Assembly: GCA_902619835.1 (NCBI GenBank)
Contig: CACNFS010000001.1
Coordinates: forward strand, 83,640-147,639
Reading direction: 5' to 3'
Length of the DNA stretch: 64,000 nt
From: an uncultured Pelagibacteraceae bacterium
GTDB taxonomy: Bacteria > Pseudomonadota > Alphaproteobacteria > Pelagibacterales > Pelagibacteraceae
In this document: in pieces, positions 1-10,229 of the stretch
Position numbering within the stretch: position 1 is the stretch's first letter
Layout: every line of letters begins with the position of its first letter
Notes under the pieces: model-generated
Databases searched by the model: none
Told to the model about the DNA's origin: nothing
What the model saw: the letters and a program-made list of their open reading frames with translations, nothing else
Program-made: the position numbers and the translations under genes

Positions 1-260
1 TCATATCCAGGTTTTCCACTTTCATTCAAGCTATAAAGATAAATTTGCTTATCAAAATTAAATTTTCCTTTAGCGCTTACTCTCTGATAATTTTTTTTAA
101 TTGAATTTGAGTATTTTATTGGTTTAGAGTCTAATCCAAAAGTTATTTCACTTATAAGCTCTAGCTTCCATTGCAATCTATAAAGTTGCCAAGTTCCTAA
201 AGCACAAAATACCGTAACAAAAAAAATTACGAATAGTTGAAATAAAAATGCTCTTTTCAA
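1..260 (-). CDS. SURF1 family cytochrome oxidase assembly protein (partial, N-terminal part)
   Basis: The reading frame starts at a TTG (position 260), 8 bases after the coxC stop, and runs off the left edge of the window, so only about 86 residues are visible. They show a hydrophobic N-terminal segment followed by GTWQLYRLQWK, the conserved SURF1 motif just after the first membrane helix. SURF1 proteins help insert heme a into subunit I of cytochrome c oxidase. Its place as the last gene of the cox operon fits this. No ATG is available in frame before the motif, so the TTG start is an inference. Confidence 0.85.
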   Translation of the reverse strand, partial: MKRAFLFQLFVIFFVTVFCALGTWQLYRLQWKLELISEITFGLDSKPIKYSNSIKKNYQRVSAKGKFNFDKQIYLYSLNESGKPGY

Positions 261-267
261 TTTGAGA

Positions 268-1059
268 TTAGCTTCCCCAAATATAGATCGCAGCAAATAA
301 GAATAACCAAACTACGTCAACAAAATGCCAGTACCAGGCTGCTGCTTCAAATCCAAAATGGTGTTGAGGCGTCGAGTGTCCCCTCATTGATCTAAACAAA
401 CAAACTGCAAGAAAAACTGTTCCGACAATTACATGAAAGCCATGAAAACCAGTCGACATATAAAATGTAGAACCATAAATTCCACCATCTAAAGTAAATG
501 TTGCATGATGATATTCGTAAGCTTGAAAACAAGAGAATATAAATCCTAAAAATACTGTTGCGATCAAACCATTTACTAATCCTTTTCTGTCATTTTCTAA
601 CATTGCATGATGCGCCCAAGTGACAGTAGTTCCTGATAACAATAAAATTAGAGTATTAATTAATGGTATATCCCAAGGATCAAAAGTTTTAATATCTGCT
701 GGAGGCCATATACCTCCTATAGAGTCTGGCGGGAATAAACTTGCATTAAAAAAAGCCCAGAACCAGGCAACAAAAAACATCACTTCAGATGCAATAAATA
801 ATGTCATACCGTATCTATGTCCAATTTGAACTACAGGCGTATGATGACCTTGATGTTCTGCTTCTTCTATAACATCTCTCCACCACATAAATGCACCATA
901 AACAACTAGAGCAAAACCAATCAATAATAACCAAAGGGCTTTAGAGTGAAAGTAATAAACTGCTCCAAAAGCTAAGACTAAAGTTGCAAATGAAACATAG
1001 ATCGGCCAAGGACTTGGGTCAACTAAATGGTAATCGTGTTTCGGTTTTTCTGCTGACAT
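268..1059 (-). CDS. coxC: Cytochrome c oxidase subunit III
   Basis: Membrane subunit III of the aa3-type oxidase, 263 residues with seven predicted helices. SEVMFFVAWFWAFF (about residues 91-104) carries the conserved membrane glutamate, and GFHGFHV (about 205-211) is typical of the family. Subunit III does not bind the metal centres but stabilises subunit I and its proton uptake. The ATG overlaps the ctaG stop in a TAATG junction, so the two are probably translationally coupled. Length and motifs are normal and nothing looks truncated. Confidence 0.97.
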   Translation of the reverse strand: MSAEKPKHDYHLVDPSPWPIYVSFATLVLAFGAVYYFHSKALWLLLIGFALVVYGAFMWWRDVIEEAEHQGHHTPVVQIGHRYGMTLFIASEVMFFVAWFWAFFNASLFPPDSIGGIWPPADIKTFDPWDIPLINTLILLLSGTTVTWAHHAMLENDRKGLVNGLIATVFLGFIFSCFQAYEYHHATFTLDGGIYGSTFYMSTGFHGFHVIVGTVFLAVCLFRSMRGHSTPQHHFGFEAAAWYWHFVDVVWLFLFAAIYIWGS

Positions 1060-1610
1060 TATGTGTTACTCTTTTCGTAAAAGCCTGATGAAAAAAAAGT
1101 AAAAGACAAAGTTACATCAGACATATTTTTAGTTTTATTATCATCAACAACTTTAGGATCCAAGAAAAATGTTAATACAAACTCTTTTTTTTCACCTGGT
1201 TGTAAAGTTTGTTTTTCAAAACAAAAACAACCTATCTTATTCAGATAAATACCAAATGGTGATGGAGATACATTAAATGTTGCTGACCCTGAAGAAATTT
1301 GATTACTAGGATTTTCAACATTAAATTTAACTGTATGAACTTCACCTGGTTTTAAGTTTAAAGTATTCATCTCAGGATAAAATTTCCAATCTAAAGTACT
1401 ATTAATGTTCGTATCAAATCTCATTTTATAGTCCTGGTTTACTATTATTTTTGGAATTTCTTTGTCAGAAGCGTTTTGAGTAGTTCCACCGAATCCTGTT
1501 ACTCTGCAAAACAAATCATATAAAGGAACTGCTGCAAAAGATAATCCAAGCATTAGTAAAAATATCGATACTAAAGCGATAGGTGTTAAGTTTTTTTTGC
1601 TTATATTCAT
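1059..1610 (-). CDS. ctaG: Cytochrome c oxidase assembly protein CtaG (Cox11 family)
   Basis: Copper chaperone of 183 residues needed to build the CuB site of subunit I. One N-terminal membrane anchor (about residues 10-30) is followed by a soluble immunoglobulin-like domain facing the periplasm. The copper-binding CFC motif is at residues 128-130, and LFCRVTGFGGTTQ (33-45) is the usual signature after the anchor. The start overlaps the stop of the small upstream ORF (TAATG), and the stop overlaps the coxC start. It sits between ctaB and coxC as in other alphaproteobacterial cox operons. Confidence 0.96.
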   Translation of the reverse strand: MNISKKNLTPIALVSIFLLMLGLSFAAVPLYDLFCRVTGFGGTTQNASDKEIPKIIVNQDYKMRFDTNINSTLDWKFYPEMNTLNLKPGEVHTVKFNVENPSNQISSGSATFNVSPSPFGIYLNKIGCFCFEKQTLQPGEKKEFVLTFFLDPKVVDDNKTKNMSDVTLSFTFFSSGFYEKSNT

Positions 1611-1723
1611 TATATTTCCCGATTATAAATTCCAATATTATAGAAAGTTAATACAAATAAAAAAATCATAAATAAGATTAATATTAAAGCTGTTATTAGG
1701 TTTTTTTTCTTTTTGTTCATCAT
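1610..1723 (-). CDS. Small single-helix membrane protein in the cox operon (CoxF-like)
   Basis: A 37-residue ORF fills the gap between ctaB and ctaG. Its first ATG overlaps the ctaB stop (ATGA) and its stop overlaps the ctaG start (TAATG); this tight coupling on both sides argues that it is translated. It starts MMNKKKKN, then has one hydrophobic helix (about residues 9-28) and a short polar tail. Small single-helix proteins at this position are known in alphaproteobacterial cox operons (often called CoxF). That identity is inferred from position and topology, because the sequence is too short to recognise on its own. Confidence 0.7.
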   Translation of the reverse strand: MMNKKKKNLITALILILFMIFLFVLTFYNIGIYNREI

Positions 1724-2640
1724 GTTATTTTTAAAAAATTATCAATTAATAAAATTAAGAAAATAAAAAACAAATAAAAAATTGAGTATATGAAAATTTT
1801 TCTCGCTATTTTATTTGAAATACTTGCTATTTTAGACCTATATAATCTTAAACATAAATGAACATAGTAAGCAGACATCATAGAAGATGTGGCTAGATAA
1901 AATACACTAGCAAAATTTAAAAAGTAAGGTGCAATTATTGCAGGTAGCATCATTAAAGCATAAAAAAGTATATTCACTTTTGTTGTTTTTGTTCCAGAAA
2001 TTATAGGGAGCATTGGAATTTTCGCTTTTTTATAATCACTTGATTTATATAAACTTAACGCCCAAAAATGTGACGGTGTCCATAGAAAAATAATTAAAAA
2101 TAAAATTAGTGGCTCAACAGAGATACTTCCGGTTGCAATTGTCCATCCAATAACGGGTGGTAATGCCCCAGCTGCACCACCTATAACAATATTTTGTGGA
2201 GTTTTCCTTTTCAACCAAATTGTGTAAACAAAAAAATAAAAAGCAATTGTTGATGCTAGTAAAATTGCAGAAATTAAATTAGCTGAAAAATAAATAATGC
2301 TAACTGACAAAGCTGATAAAATAATACCGAAGTATAAGGCTTGATTTTTTTTTATCTTTCCAGTTGGGATAGGTCTTAAGCAGGTTCTGCTCATTAAAGC
2401 ATCTAAATCGGACTCGTACCACATGTTAAGTGTTCCAGCAGCTCCAGATCCTATAGCTACCGCTAAAAGAGAAATACAAGAGGAAGTAAAATCTACATCA
2501 ACTGGAGCAATTAATAAACCAACCAAACAAGTAAATAAAACTAAAGACATTACTCTTGGTTTCATTAAATTAAAAAATGAACTTAAGTCTATTGCTAGAC
2601 CAAGTTTAGAGTTTTTAGTTTTAATACTTATCTGGCTCAA
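1720..2640 (-). CDS. ctaB: Protoheme IX farnesyltransferase (heme O synthase)
   Basis: Polytopic UbiA-superfamily enzyme of 306 residues that transfers a farnesyl group to heme b to make heme O, the precursor of heme A for the oxidase. FNLMKPRVMS (about residues 23-32) and the aspartate-rich NMWYESDLDALM segment (about 70-82), which binds the prenyl diphosphate, are diagnostic. The best start is TTG at 2640, one base after the coxA stop. The next in-frame ATG falls at residue 26, inside the conserved N-terminus, so TTG is probably used. Confidence 0.95.
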   Translation of the reverse strand: MSQISIKTKNSKLGLAIDLSSFFNLMKPRVMSLVLFTCLVGLLIAPVDVDFTSSCISLLAVAIGSGAAGTLNMWYESDLDALMSRTCLRPIPTGKIKKNQALYFGIILSALSVSIIYFSANLISAILLASTIAFYFFVYTIWLKRKTPQNIVIGGAAGALPPVIGWTIATGSISVEPLILFLIIFLWTPSHFWALSLYKSSDYKKAKIPMLPIISGTKTTKVNILFYALMMLPAIIAPYFLNFASVFYLATSSMMSAYYVHLCLRLYRSKIASISNKIARKIFIYSIFYLFFIFLILLIDNFLKIT

Positions 2641-2641
2641 T

Positions 2642-5067
<2,426 letters not shown>

Positions 5068-5118
5068 GAGTTTTTATACATTTTTTAGATGATTTAACAA
5101 TTTCAATTAATGCGACAA

Positions 5119-5829
5119 TTAATTAAAGTTATTGATAAAATTTACCAGTGAAATCGCGCTTATTACAGCAGTATCTGACCTTAAAATGTGTCTAGATAAC
5201 GTAAAAGGTTTCACGGCTCTATTTTGAAGGATGTTCTCACGCTCTGCCGGAGAAAAATCACCCTCAGGACCAATAAGTATGCAGAGGGATTTAAAGTTTT
5301 TAAGATCCTCATTTTTTAAATAGTCTTTTGAATTAACATCAGCAAATAAAAGTTTTGAATTTTCATCAAAGTTTTTTAAAAAATCTTTTAATTTAATTAT
5401 ATCCGTAATTTTTGGAGGAACAAGTTGATTGGATTGCTCAGTTGCCTCAATCACAATTTTTTTTGCTCTATCAATATTCAATTCTTTTACTTCTGTTCTC
5501 TCAGAAACTATTGGAATAATTTTGCTAATCCCAAGCTCGGTAGCTTTTTGTAGAATAGTGTCCATCGGATTTTTTTTTACCAAACAAATTGCTATTTCAG
5601 TTTTAGATAAATTAACAGCTTCTTTAATTTTTTCTAAAAACCTAACCTCTACTCTATCTTTATTTAAAAAAATTATTTCGCTTTTCCATTCTCCATTTTT
5701 ATTAAAAAAATTTAATTTTGAGCCTCTTTTAAGTCGCATAACGTTGACAACATAATGAGTGTGTTCTTTGCTTAGCAAACTTGTATTATTTTCTAGTATA
5801 CTGTCTGGATGATATAATCTAATATTCAT
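5119..5829 (-). CDS. rsmE: 16S rRNA (uracil1498-N3)-methyltransferase
   Basis: SPOUT-class RNA methyltransferase of 236 residues that methylates U1498 of 16S rRNA. The N-terminal PUA-like region includes HYVVNVMRLKRG (about residues 25-36). The C-terminal trefoil knot carries LIGPEGDFSPAE (about 186-197) and LRSDTAVISAISL, the S-adenosylmethionine-binding loops. It precedes coxB on the same strand with a 51-base gap, so it may share a transcript with the cox operon, though its function is unrelated. It diverges from the CDGSH gene across 46 bases. Confidence 0.95.
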   Translation of the reverse strand: MNIRLYHPDSILENNTSLLSKEHTHYVVNVMRLKRGSKLNFFNKNGEWKSEIIFLNKDRVEVRFLEKIKEAVNLSKTEIAICLVKKNPMDTILQKATELGISKIIPIVSERTEVKELNIDRAKKIVIEATEQSNQLVPPKITDIIKLKDFLKNFDENSKLLFADVNSKDYLKNEDLKNFKSLCILIGPEGDFSPAERENILQNRAVKPFTLSRHILRSDTAVISAISLVNFINNFN

Positions 5830-5875
5830 TAGTAATTATAATATAAATAAATTTCGAAGATATAAAGGAGCTTTA

Positions 5876-6115
5876 ATGAAAAAAGGTAAAAGAGCTGGAA
5901 ACTCCCCAATAGGTATTAATGTATTAGAAGGAAAATCTTATTTTTGGTGCACTTGTGGAATTAGCTCTAAACAACCTTTTTGTGATGGTTCGCATAGAGG
6001 AAGTGAGTTTACTCCTTTAAAATACTTATCTGATCAATCAAAAAAAGTTTTTTTCTGCTCATGTAAACAAACAAATGATCAACCATTATGTGATGGCTCA
6101 CATAACATTAGGTAA
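5876..6115 (+). CDS. Double CDGSH-type iron-sulfur protein
   Basis: A 79-residue protein with two complete CDGSH motifs, C-x-C-x2-S/T-x3-P-x-C-D-G-S-H: WCTCG...FCDGSH (about residues 24-40) and FCSCK...LCDGSH (about 60-76). Each should bind one redox-active [2Fe-2S] cluster by three cysteines and one histidine. Tandem CDGSH proteins are known in bacteria, and roles in redox or Fe-S/iron handling are proposed. AAAGGAG lies just before the ATG. It is followed without a gap by the HAD gene, suggesting one transcript. Confidence 0.9.
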   Translation: MKKGKRAGNSPIGINVLEGKSYFWCTCGISSKQPFCDGSHRGSEFTPLKYLSDQSKKVFFCSCKQTNDQPLCDGSHNIR

Positions 6116-6778
6116 ATGATGAAAACAAAAGCAGTAGTGTTTGATGCTTACGGTACATTGTTCGATGTAAATTCAGCTGCTGAAAGATGTAAAGATAAAA
6201 TTGGAACTAAGTGGGAGGCATTTGCAAATTTTTGGAGAACTACTCAGCTTGAATACACCTGGCTTAGAAGTTTAATGAAAAGGCATAAAAATTTTTGGGA
6301 AATCACGGAAGACAGTTTGGATAAATCTATGAAAGTATTTAATATCAATAATAGTATGAAAAATGAATTATTAAATCTTTATAAAATCTTATCCCCTTAT
6401 CCTGAAGTCAGAGCAGTCTTAGAAGATTTAAAAAAGAGAAACTTCAAACTTGCTGTGCTTTCTAATGGAACCCCTTCTCTTCTAAATGAATTAGTTGCTA
6501 GTAATAAGTTAAATAATTTATTTGATGATCTTTTTTCTATTGAGGAAGTAAAAGTTTATAAACCCGACTCGAGAGTTTATGAAATACCTGTAAAAAAATA
6601 TAATATTAAAGCCAATGAAATTACTTTTTTAAGTGCAAATACGTGGGATGTTTCAGGAGGTGGAAACTTTGGATATGATTCCATCTGGGTTAATAGAAAC
6701 AACTTAGCATTCGATATCCTTGATTTTCAGCCAAAAAATGAAATCAGCAACTTAACGCAACTACTTGATATAGTTTAA
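6116..6778 (+). CDS. Haloacid dehalogenase, type II (L-2-haloacid dehalogenase-like)
   Basis: HAD-superfamily hydrolase of 220 residues. It keeps the whole active-site set of L-2-haloacid dehalogenases at matching spacing: nucleophile Asp10, Thr14, Arg41, Ser116-Asn117, Lys149, Tyr155, Ser173, Asn175 and Asp178 (LSANTWDVSG). These enzymes hydrolyse (S)-2-haloacids to (R)-2-hydroxyacids. Phosphatases of the same superfamily usually lack Arg41 and the SANxWD loop, so dehalogenase activity is a fair prediction, though not proven. The gene starts immediately after the CDGSH stop; a second ATG follows directly. Confidence 0.88.
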   Translation: MMKTKAVVFDAYGTLFDVNSAAERCKDKIGTKWEAFANFWRTTQLEYTWLRSLMKRHKNFWEITEDSLDKSMKVFNINNSMKNELLNLYKILSPYPEVRAVLEDLKKRNFKLAVLSNGTPSLLNELVASNKLNNLFDDLFSIEEVKVYKPDSRVYEIPVKKYNIKANEITFLSANTWDVSGGGNFGYDSIWVNRNNLAFDILDFQPKNEISNLTQLLDIV

Positions 6779-6799
6779 ACTTTCATTATAAATATTACT

Positions 6800-7642
6800 A
6801 TGTCTCAAATTGAAGTAAAAAAAATTATTAAAGCACTTAACGCTTCAGATGGAGCAGGCGTTAAATTAAAAAGAAGTATCGGAACTCCGGAAGCAGATTA
6901 TATTGATCCATTCTTAATGCTTGATGAATTTGGTTCTGAAAATAAAGATGATTATGTCGCTGGTTTTCCTCCTCATCCTCACAGAGGAATAGAAACAGTA
7001 ACTTACATGTTAAATGGTGAATTTGAGCATCAAGATAGTACGGGGGCTAAAGGGATAATGGCCTCAGGTGATGTTCAATGGATGAAAACTGGAAGAGGAA
7101 TTATTCACTCTGAAATGCCTGCAATGAAAGAGGGTAAATTATTAGGCTTTCAGCTTTGGATAAATATGCCAGCCAAGTTTAAAAAGAATAAGCCAGAATA
7201 CCTTTATATAAAGGGAAATGAACTCGGAGAGCACAAAGATAGTGAGAAAATTGTAAAAGTAATCGCAGGTAAATACGAAAAAGCCGAAGGCCCTGAGCAA
7301 AACCACAATGTTGAGCCCATTTATTTTCATATAATTCTTAACGAGGAAAAAGAATTTAACTGTGCTGTTCCTGATGGACATAATGCTTTTATATATTTAC
7401 TGAGTGGAGAATTAAAAATTGGACAGAGAGACCATAACAGAACTTCAAACTCAAACTTAATTTTGTTAGAACGAGGTACTAAGCTCAAAGTTATGGCGAG
7501 CAAAAAATCTGAGTTCCTATTCATAGCTGGTAAGCCAATTGGTGAACCAATTGCTAGAGGCGGGCCTTTTGTGATGAACACAAAAGCTGAAATACTTGAA
7601 GCTATTCAAGATTATAATAATGGAACATTTGCTAAATACTAA
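6800..7642 (+). CDS. Pirin family protein
   Basis: Bicupin protein of 280 residues. The N-terminal cupin has the pirin metal site: His59, His61 (PPHPHRG), His103 and Glu105 (IIHSEMP), plus the GIETVTYMLNGEFEH stretch. Pirins bind iron; some bacterial members are quercetinase-like dioxygenases or redox regulators, and the substrate here is unknown. It lies 21 bases after the dehalogenase and 26 bases before a quinone oxidoreductase, so the group could act together on aromatic or oxidised compounds; that link is inference. Confidence 0.92.
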   Translation: MSQIEVKKIIKALNASDGAGVKLKRSIGTPEADYIDPFLMLDEFGSENKDDYVAGFPPHPHRGIETVTYMLNGEFEHQDSTGAKGIMASGDVQWMKTGRGIIHSEMPAMKEGKLLGFQLWINMPAKFKKNKPEYLYIKGNELGEHKDSEKIVKVIAGKYEKAEGPEQNHNVEPIYFHIILNEEKEFNCAVPDGHNAFIYLLSGELKIGQRDHNRTSNSNLILLERGTKLKVMASKKSEFLFIAGKPIGEPIARGGPFVMNTKAEILEAIQDYNNGTFAKY

Positions 7643-7668
7643 AAGTTTAAGTACGTTTCCTTAAAAAA

Positions 7669-8643
7669 ATGCCAAAATCTATAATTATTAATAATAATGG
7701 GGGACCTGAAGTATTAAAGCTTCAAGATATAAATATTGGACCTCCTGGACCAGATGAAATTAAAGTAACTAATCATGCAATTGGATTAAATTATATTGAT
7801 ACTTATCATAGATCAGGTTTATATCCTGTCAAATTGCCAAGTGGGATTGGTTTAGAAGCTGCTGGAAAAATAGATGAAGTTGGATCAAATGTAAAAGAGT
7901 TTAATAAAGGTGATAACATCGCTTATGCATCCGTACCTCTTGGAGCTTATGCACAACAAAGAAATATTCCTGCTAAAATTGCTGTGAAAATTCCTGATGG
8001 AATTTCTTTTGAACTAGCTGCAACTTTAATGACAAAAGGTTTAACTACAAATTATCTTCTTACAAAAACTTATAAGCTTAAAGCTGGAGAAACAGTTTTA
8101 TTTCACGCGGCAGCTGGTGGTGTAGGTCAAATTTTTGCACAATGGGCTAATAGCATTGGAGCGAAAGTGATTGGAACAGTTGGATCTGACGAGAAGATAA
8201 AAATTGCTGAGGAAAATGGTTATTCGCATGTAATTAATTACACAAAAGATGATTTCTCAAAAGAAGTTTTGAAAATTACTAATAATGAAGGAGTGCCTGC
8301 GGTCTTCGATGGCGTAGGAAAAAAAACATTTATTAGGTCATTAGCATGTTTAAAGATAAGGGGTATGATGATTAGTTTTGGTAATGCGTCAGGGCCCTTG
8401 GATCCTGTTAACGTTCCTAAAGATATTCAGCCAAAAGGTTTGTACCTTACAAGACCTTCGATTGGACAATATTTTTCAACTCGTAAAGAACTTCAAATCG
8501 GAGCTGATCAAATATTTGAAAAAATAAAATTTGGGAAAATTAAAGTTAAAATTTTTAAAAAATATAAGCTAGCTGACGCTGAGCAAGCTCATGCAGATCT
8601 AGAGTCGAGAAAATTGAATGGACCAGTAATTCTTATTCCTTGA
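7669..8643 (+). CDS. NAD(P)H:quinone oxidoreductase, zinc-independent MDR family
   Basis: Medium-chain dehydrogenase/reductase of 324 residues resembling QOR: GroES-like N-terminal domain, then a Rossmann domain with AAGGVG at 148-153. IGLNYIDTYHRSGLY (about 38-52) is the typical QOR substrate-site segment. There is no zinc-binding cysteine cluster, which separates it from alcohol dehydrogenases. Expected to reduce quinones with NADPH in the cytoplasm. The stop overlaps the next ATG (TGATG), implying translational coupling with the DUF1289 gene. Confidence 0.92.
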   Translation: MPKSIIINNNGGPEVLKLQDINIGPPGPDEIKVTNHAIGLNYIDTYHRSGLYPVKLPSGIGLEAAGKIDEVGSNVKEFNKGDNIAYASVPLGAYAQQRNIPAKIAVKIPDGISFELAATLMTKGLTTNYLLTKTYKLKAGETVLFHAAAGGVGQIFAQWANSIGAKVIGTVGSDEKIKIAEENGYSHVINYTKDDFSKEVLKITNNEGVPAVFDGVGKKTFIRSLACLKIRGMMISFGNASGPLDPVNVPKDIQPKGLYLTRPSIGQYFSTRKELQIGADQIFEKIKFGKIKVKIFKKYKLADAEQAHADLESRKLNGPVILIP

Positions 8644-8906
8644 TGAGTAATAAAATAGTTTCACCTTGCATAAGTATTTGTAAAACTGACCCTATTACAG
8701 GTTTTTGTTATGGATGTGCAAGAACTGAGGATGAAAAAAAATTATGGAAAGATGAAAATACACCTGATAACTGGAAAAAAAAAAATTTAGAGACTATCCT
8801 TGAAAGGATGAAAGGCTGGCAAGCTGAGACTTTCAAAGAGTCTTATGAAAATAAGATTAAAGAAGGAGTCTCGATTTATAAAAAACACTTGTTGAAAAAA
8901 AATTAA
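8643..8906 (+). CDS. DUF1289 domain protein (four-cysteine small protein)
   Basis: An 87-residue protein of unknown function, starting at the ATG that overlaps the quinone oxidoreductase stop (a TTG three bases earlier is less likely). Cys9, Cys13, Cys22 and Cys25 (SPCISICK and FCYGCART) form the conserved cluster of DUF1289, which probably binds a metal or Fe-S cluster. The rest is charged and helical. DUF1289 proteins are common in proteobacteria, often near redox genes. Its stop directly abuts the end of the convergent DUF2721 gene. Confidence 0.85.
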   Translation: MSNKIVSPCISICKTDPITGFCYGCARTEDEKKLWKDENTPDNWKKKNLETILERMKGWQAETFKESYENKIKEGVSIYKKHLLKKN

Positions 8907-9317
8907 TTACAAATCTTTTTTCATAGAATCCATATCGCTTAAATGAAATTTAAGTGCTTCATTAGATAGTCTGATTTCTTGTAAAAACAGAAAGATAGAA
9001 AGAATCATACAAATACAGCAGGAAGCAAAACTTAATCTGGCATAGAAAACCAAATCTAAGTAAAGTAGTAAAACTGTGAGCATATTGAATAAAAATCCAA
9101 ATGCCGAAAACCCCATCACAAACTTTAAATAATTTGTTCGTTTATTAAGAACATGAAGTTGATTTTCCAACTCTGGTGGAGCTTTTTTTTCAAAAGTATA
9201 TTGATCATGAATTCGTCTTATTAGAGCGCTTAGTGTATGAAATCGATTACTATACATTGTCATCATCAAGGGAATGGCAGGAAACATTAAAGCAGCAACT
9301 GTGTAATCTATGTCCAT
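8907..9317 (-). CDS. DUF2721 family membrane protein
   Basis: A 136-residue protein with an N-terminal hydrophobic segment (about residues 5-20), a charged stretch (22-58) and two strong membrane helices (about 63-85 and 91-112). LSALIRRIHDQY and the pattern of the second helix pair resemble the DUF2721 family, whose function is unknown. It stands alone on the minus strand, converging on the DUF1289 gene with no spacer and diverging from ubiA. Confidence 0.75.
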   Translation of the reverse strand: MDIDYTVAALMFPAIPLMMTMYSNRFHTLSALIRRIHDQYTFEKKAPPELENQLHVLNKRTNYLKFVMGFSAFGFLFNMLTVLLLYLDLVFYARLSFASCCICMILSIFLFLQEIRLSNEALKFHLSDMDSMKKDL

Positions 9318-9370
9318 ATCGAATCAAATTGATTATGAAGATAGTGTTTGATATTTACAAGTAATATTTG

Positions 9371-10228
9371 ATGAAGCATTTTAAAATTTTCATAGAACTA
9401 ACAAGATTAAATAAACCTATAGGTTTTATGCTTTTATTTTGGCCATGTTCATGGGGGCTCGCTTATAGTTATAGTTTTGATCAGAAGACAGATTTATTTG
9501 TTTTATATTTAATACTATTTTTTTTTGGAGCGGTATTAATGAGAAGTGCTGGCTGTATATTTAATGATATTATTGATAAAGATTTTGATAAACAAGTTAA
9601 GAGAACAAAAAAAAGACCTTTGGCTTCAAATAAAATTTCAGTAAGACAAGCTTTCATGTACGTCGTTATTTTATGTTTATTAGCTTTCTTAATATTAATA
9701 CAATTCAATTCTAAGACTATAATTTTAGGTTTAGGATCTATGCTTCTTGCTTTCTCTTATCCATTTATGAAAAGATTTACTTATTGGCCTCAGCTATTTT
9801 TAGGTCTTACGTTCAACTGGGGATTAATAATGGCATGGACAGCAATGAATAATCAGATTTCATTTGAAATTTTGCTGTTTTACGTCTCGGCCATATTTTG
9901 GACATTGGGATATGACACGATTTATGGAACTCAAGATATGTCAGACGATGAAATAATTGGACTGAAGTCAACTTCAATTAAATTTAAGAACCATATAAAA
10001 CTATTTATCTTCATAAGTTATTTATTAAGTTCACTTTTTTTAATTTTTTTATTCAGAAATTTTTTTTCTATTAATTTATTTACTATCTTTTTTTTTCTAT
10101 TTGTTTTTACACTTTTATATCAGGTAATTAAATTTAACAAAAAAAAATCAAAACTTTGCTTGCGATTATTTAAGATAAATAATTATTCAGGATTGTTATT
10201 ATTTTTAGGAATTTTTTTAATTAGTTAG
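9371..10228 (+). CDS. ubiA: 4-hydroxybenzoate polyprenyltransferase
   Basis: Membrane prenyltransferase of 285 residues for the first membrane step of ubiquinone synthesis. Two aspartate-rich motifs are present: NDIIDKDFD (65-73) and DTIYGTQDMSDDE (about 180-192), which bind Mg-prenyl diphosphate. RLNKPIGFMLLFWPCSWGL near the N-terminus is typical of UbiA and separates it from ctaB. The ATG at 9371 is preferred over a TTG one codon earlier. The next gene (ABC transporter) starts one base after its stop. Confidence 0.94.
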   Translation: MKHFKIFIELTRLNKPIGFMLLFWPCSWGLAYSYSFDQKTDLFVLYLILFFFGAVLMRSAGCIFNDIIDKDFDKQVKRTKKRPLASNKISVRQAFMYVVILCLLAFLILIQFNSKTIILGLGSMLLAFSYPFMKRFTYWPQLFLGLTFNWGLIMAWTAMNNQISFEILLFYVSAIFWTLGYDTIYGTQDMSDDEIIGLKSTSIKFKNHIKLFIFISYLLSSLFLIFLFRNFFSINLFTIFFFLFVFTLLYQVIKFNKKKSKLCLRLFKINNYSGLLLFLGIFLIS

Positions 10229-10229
10229 A

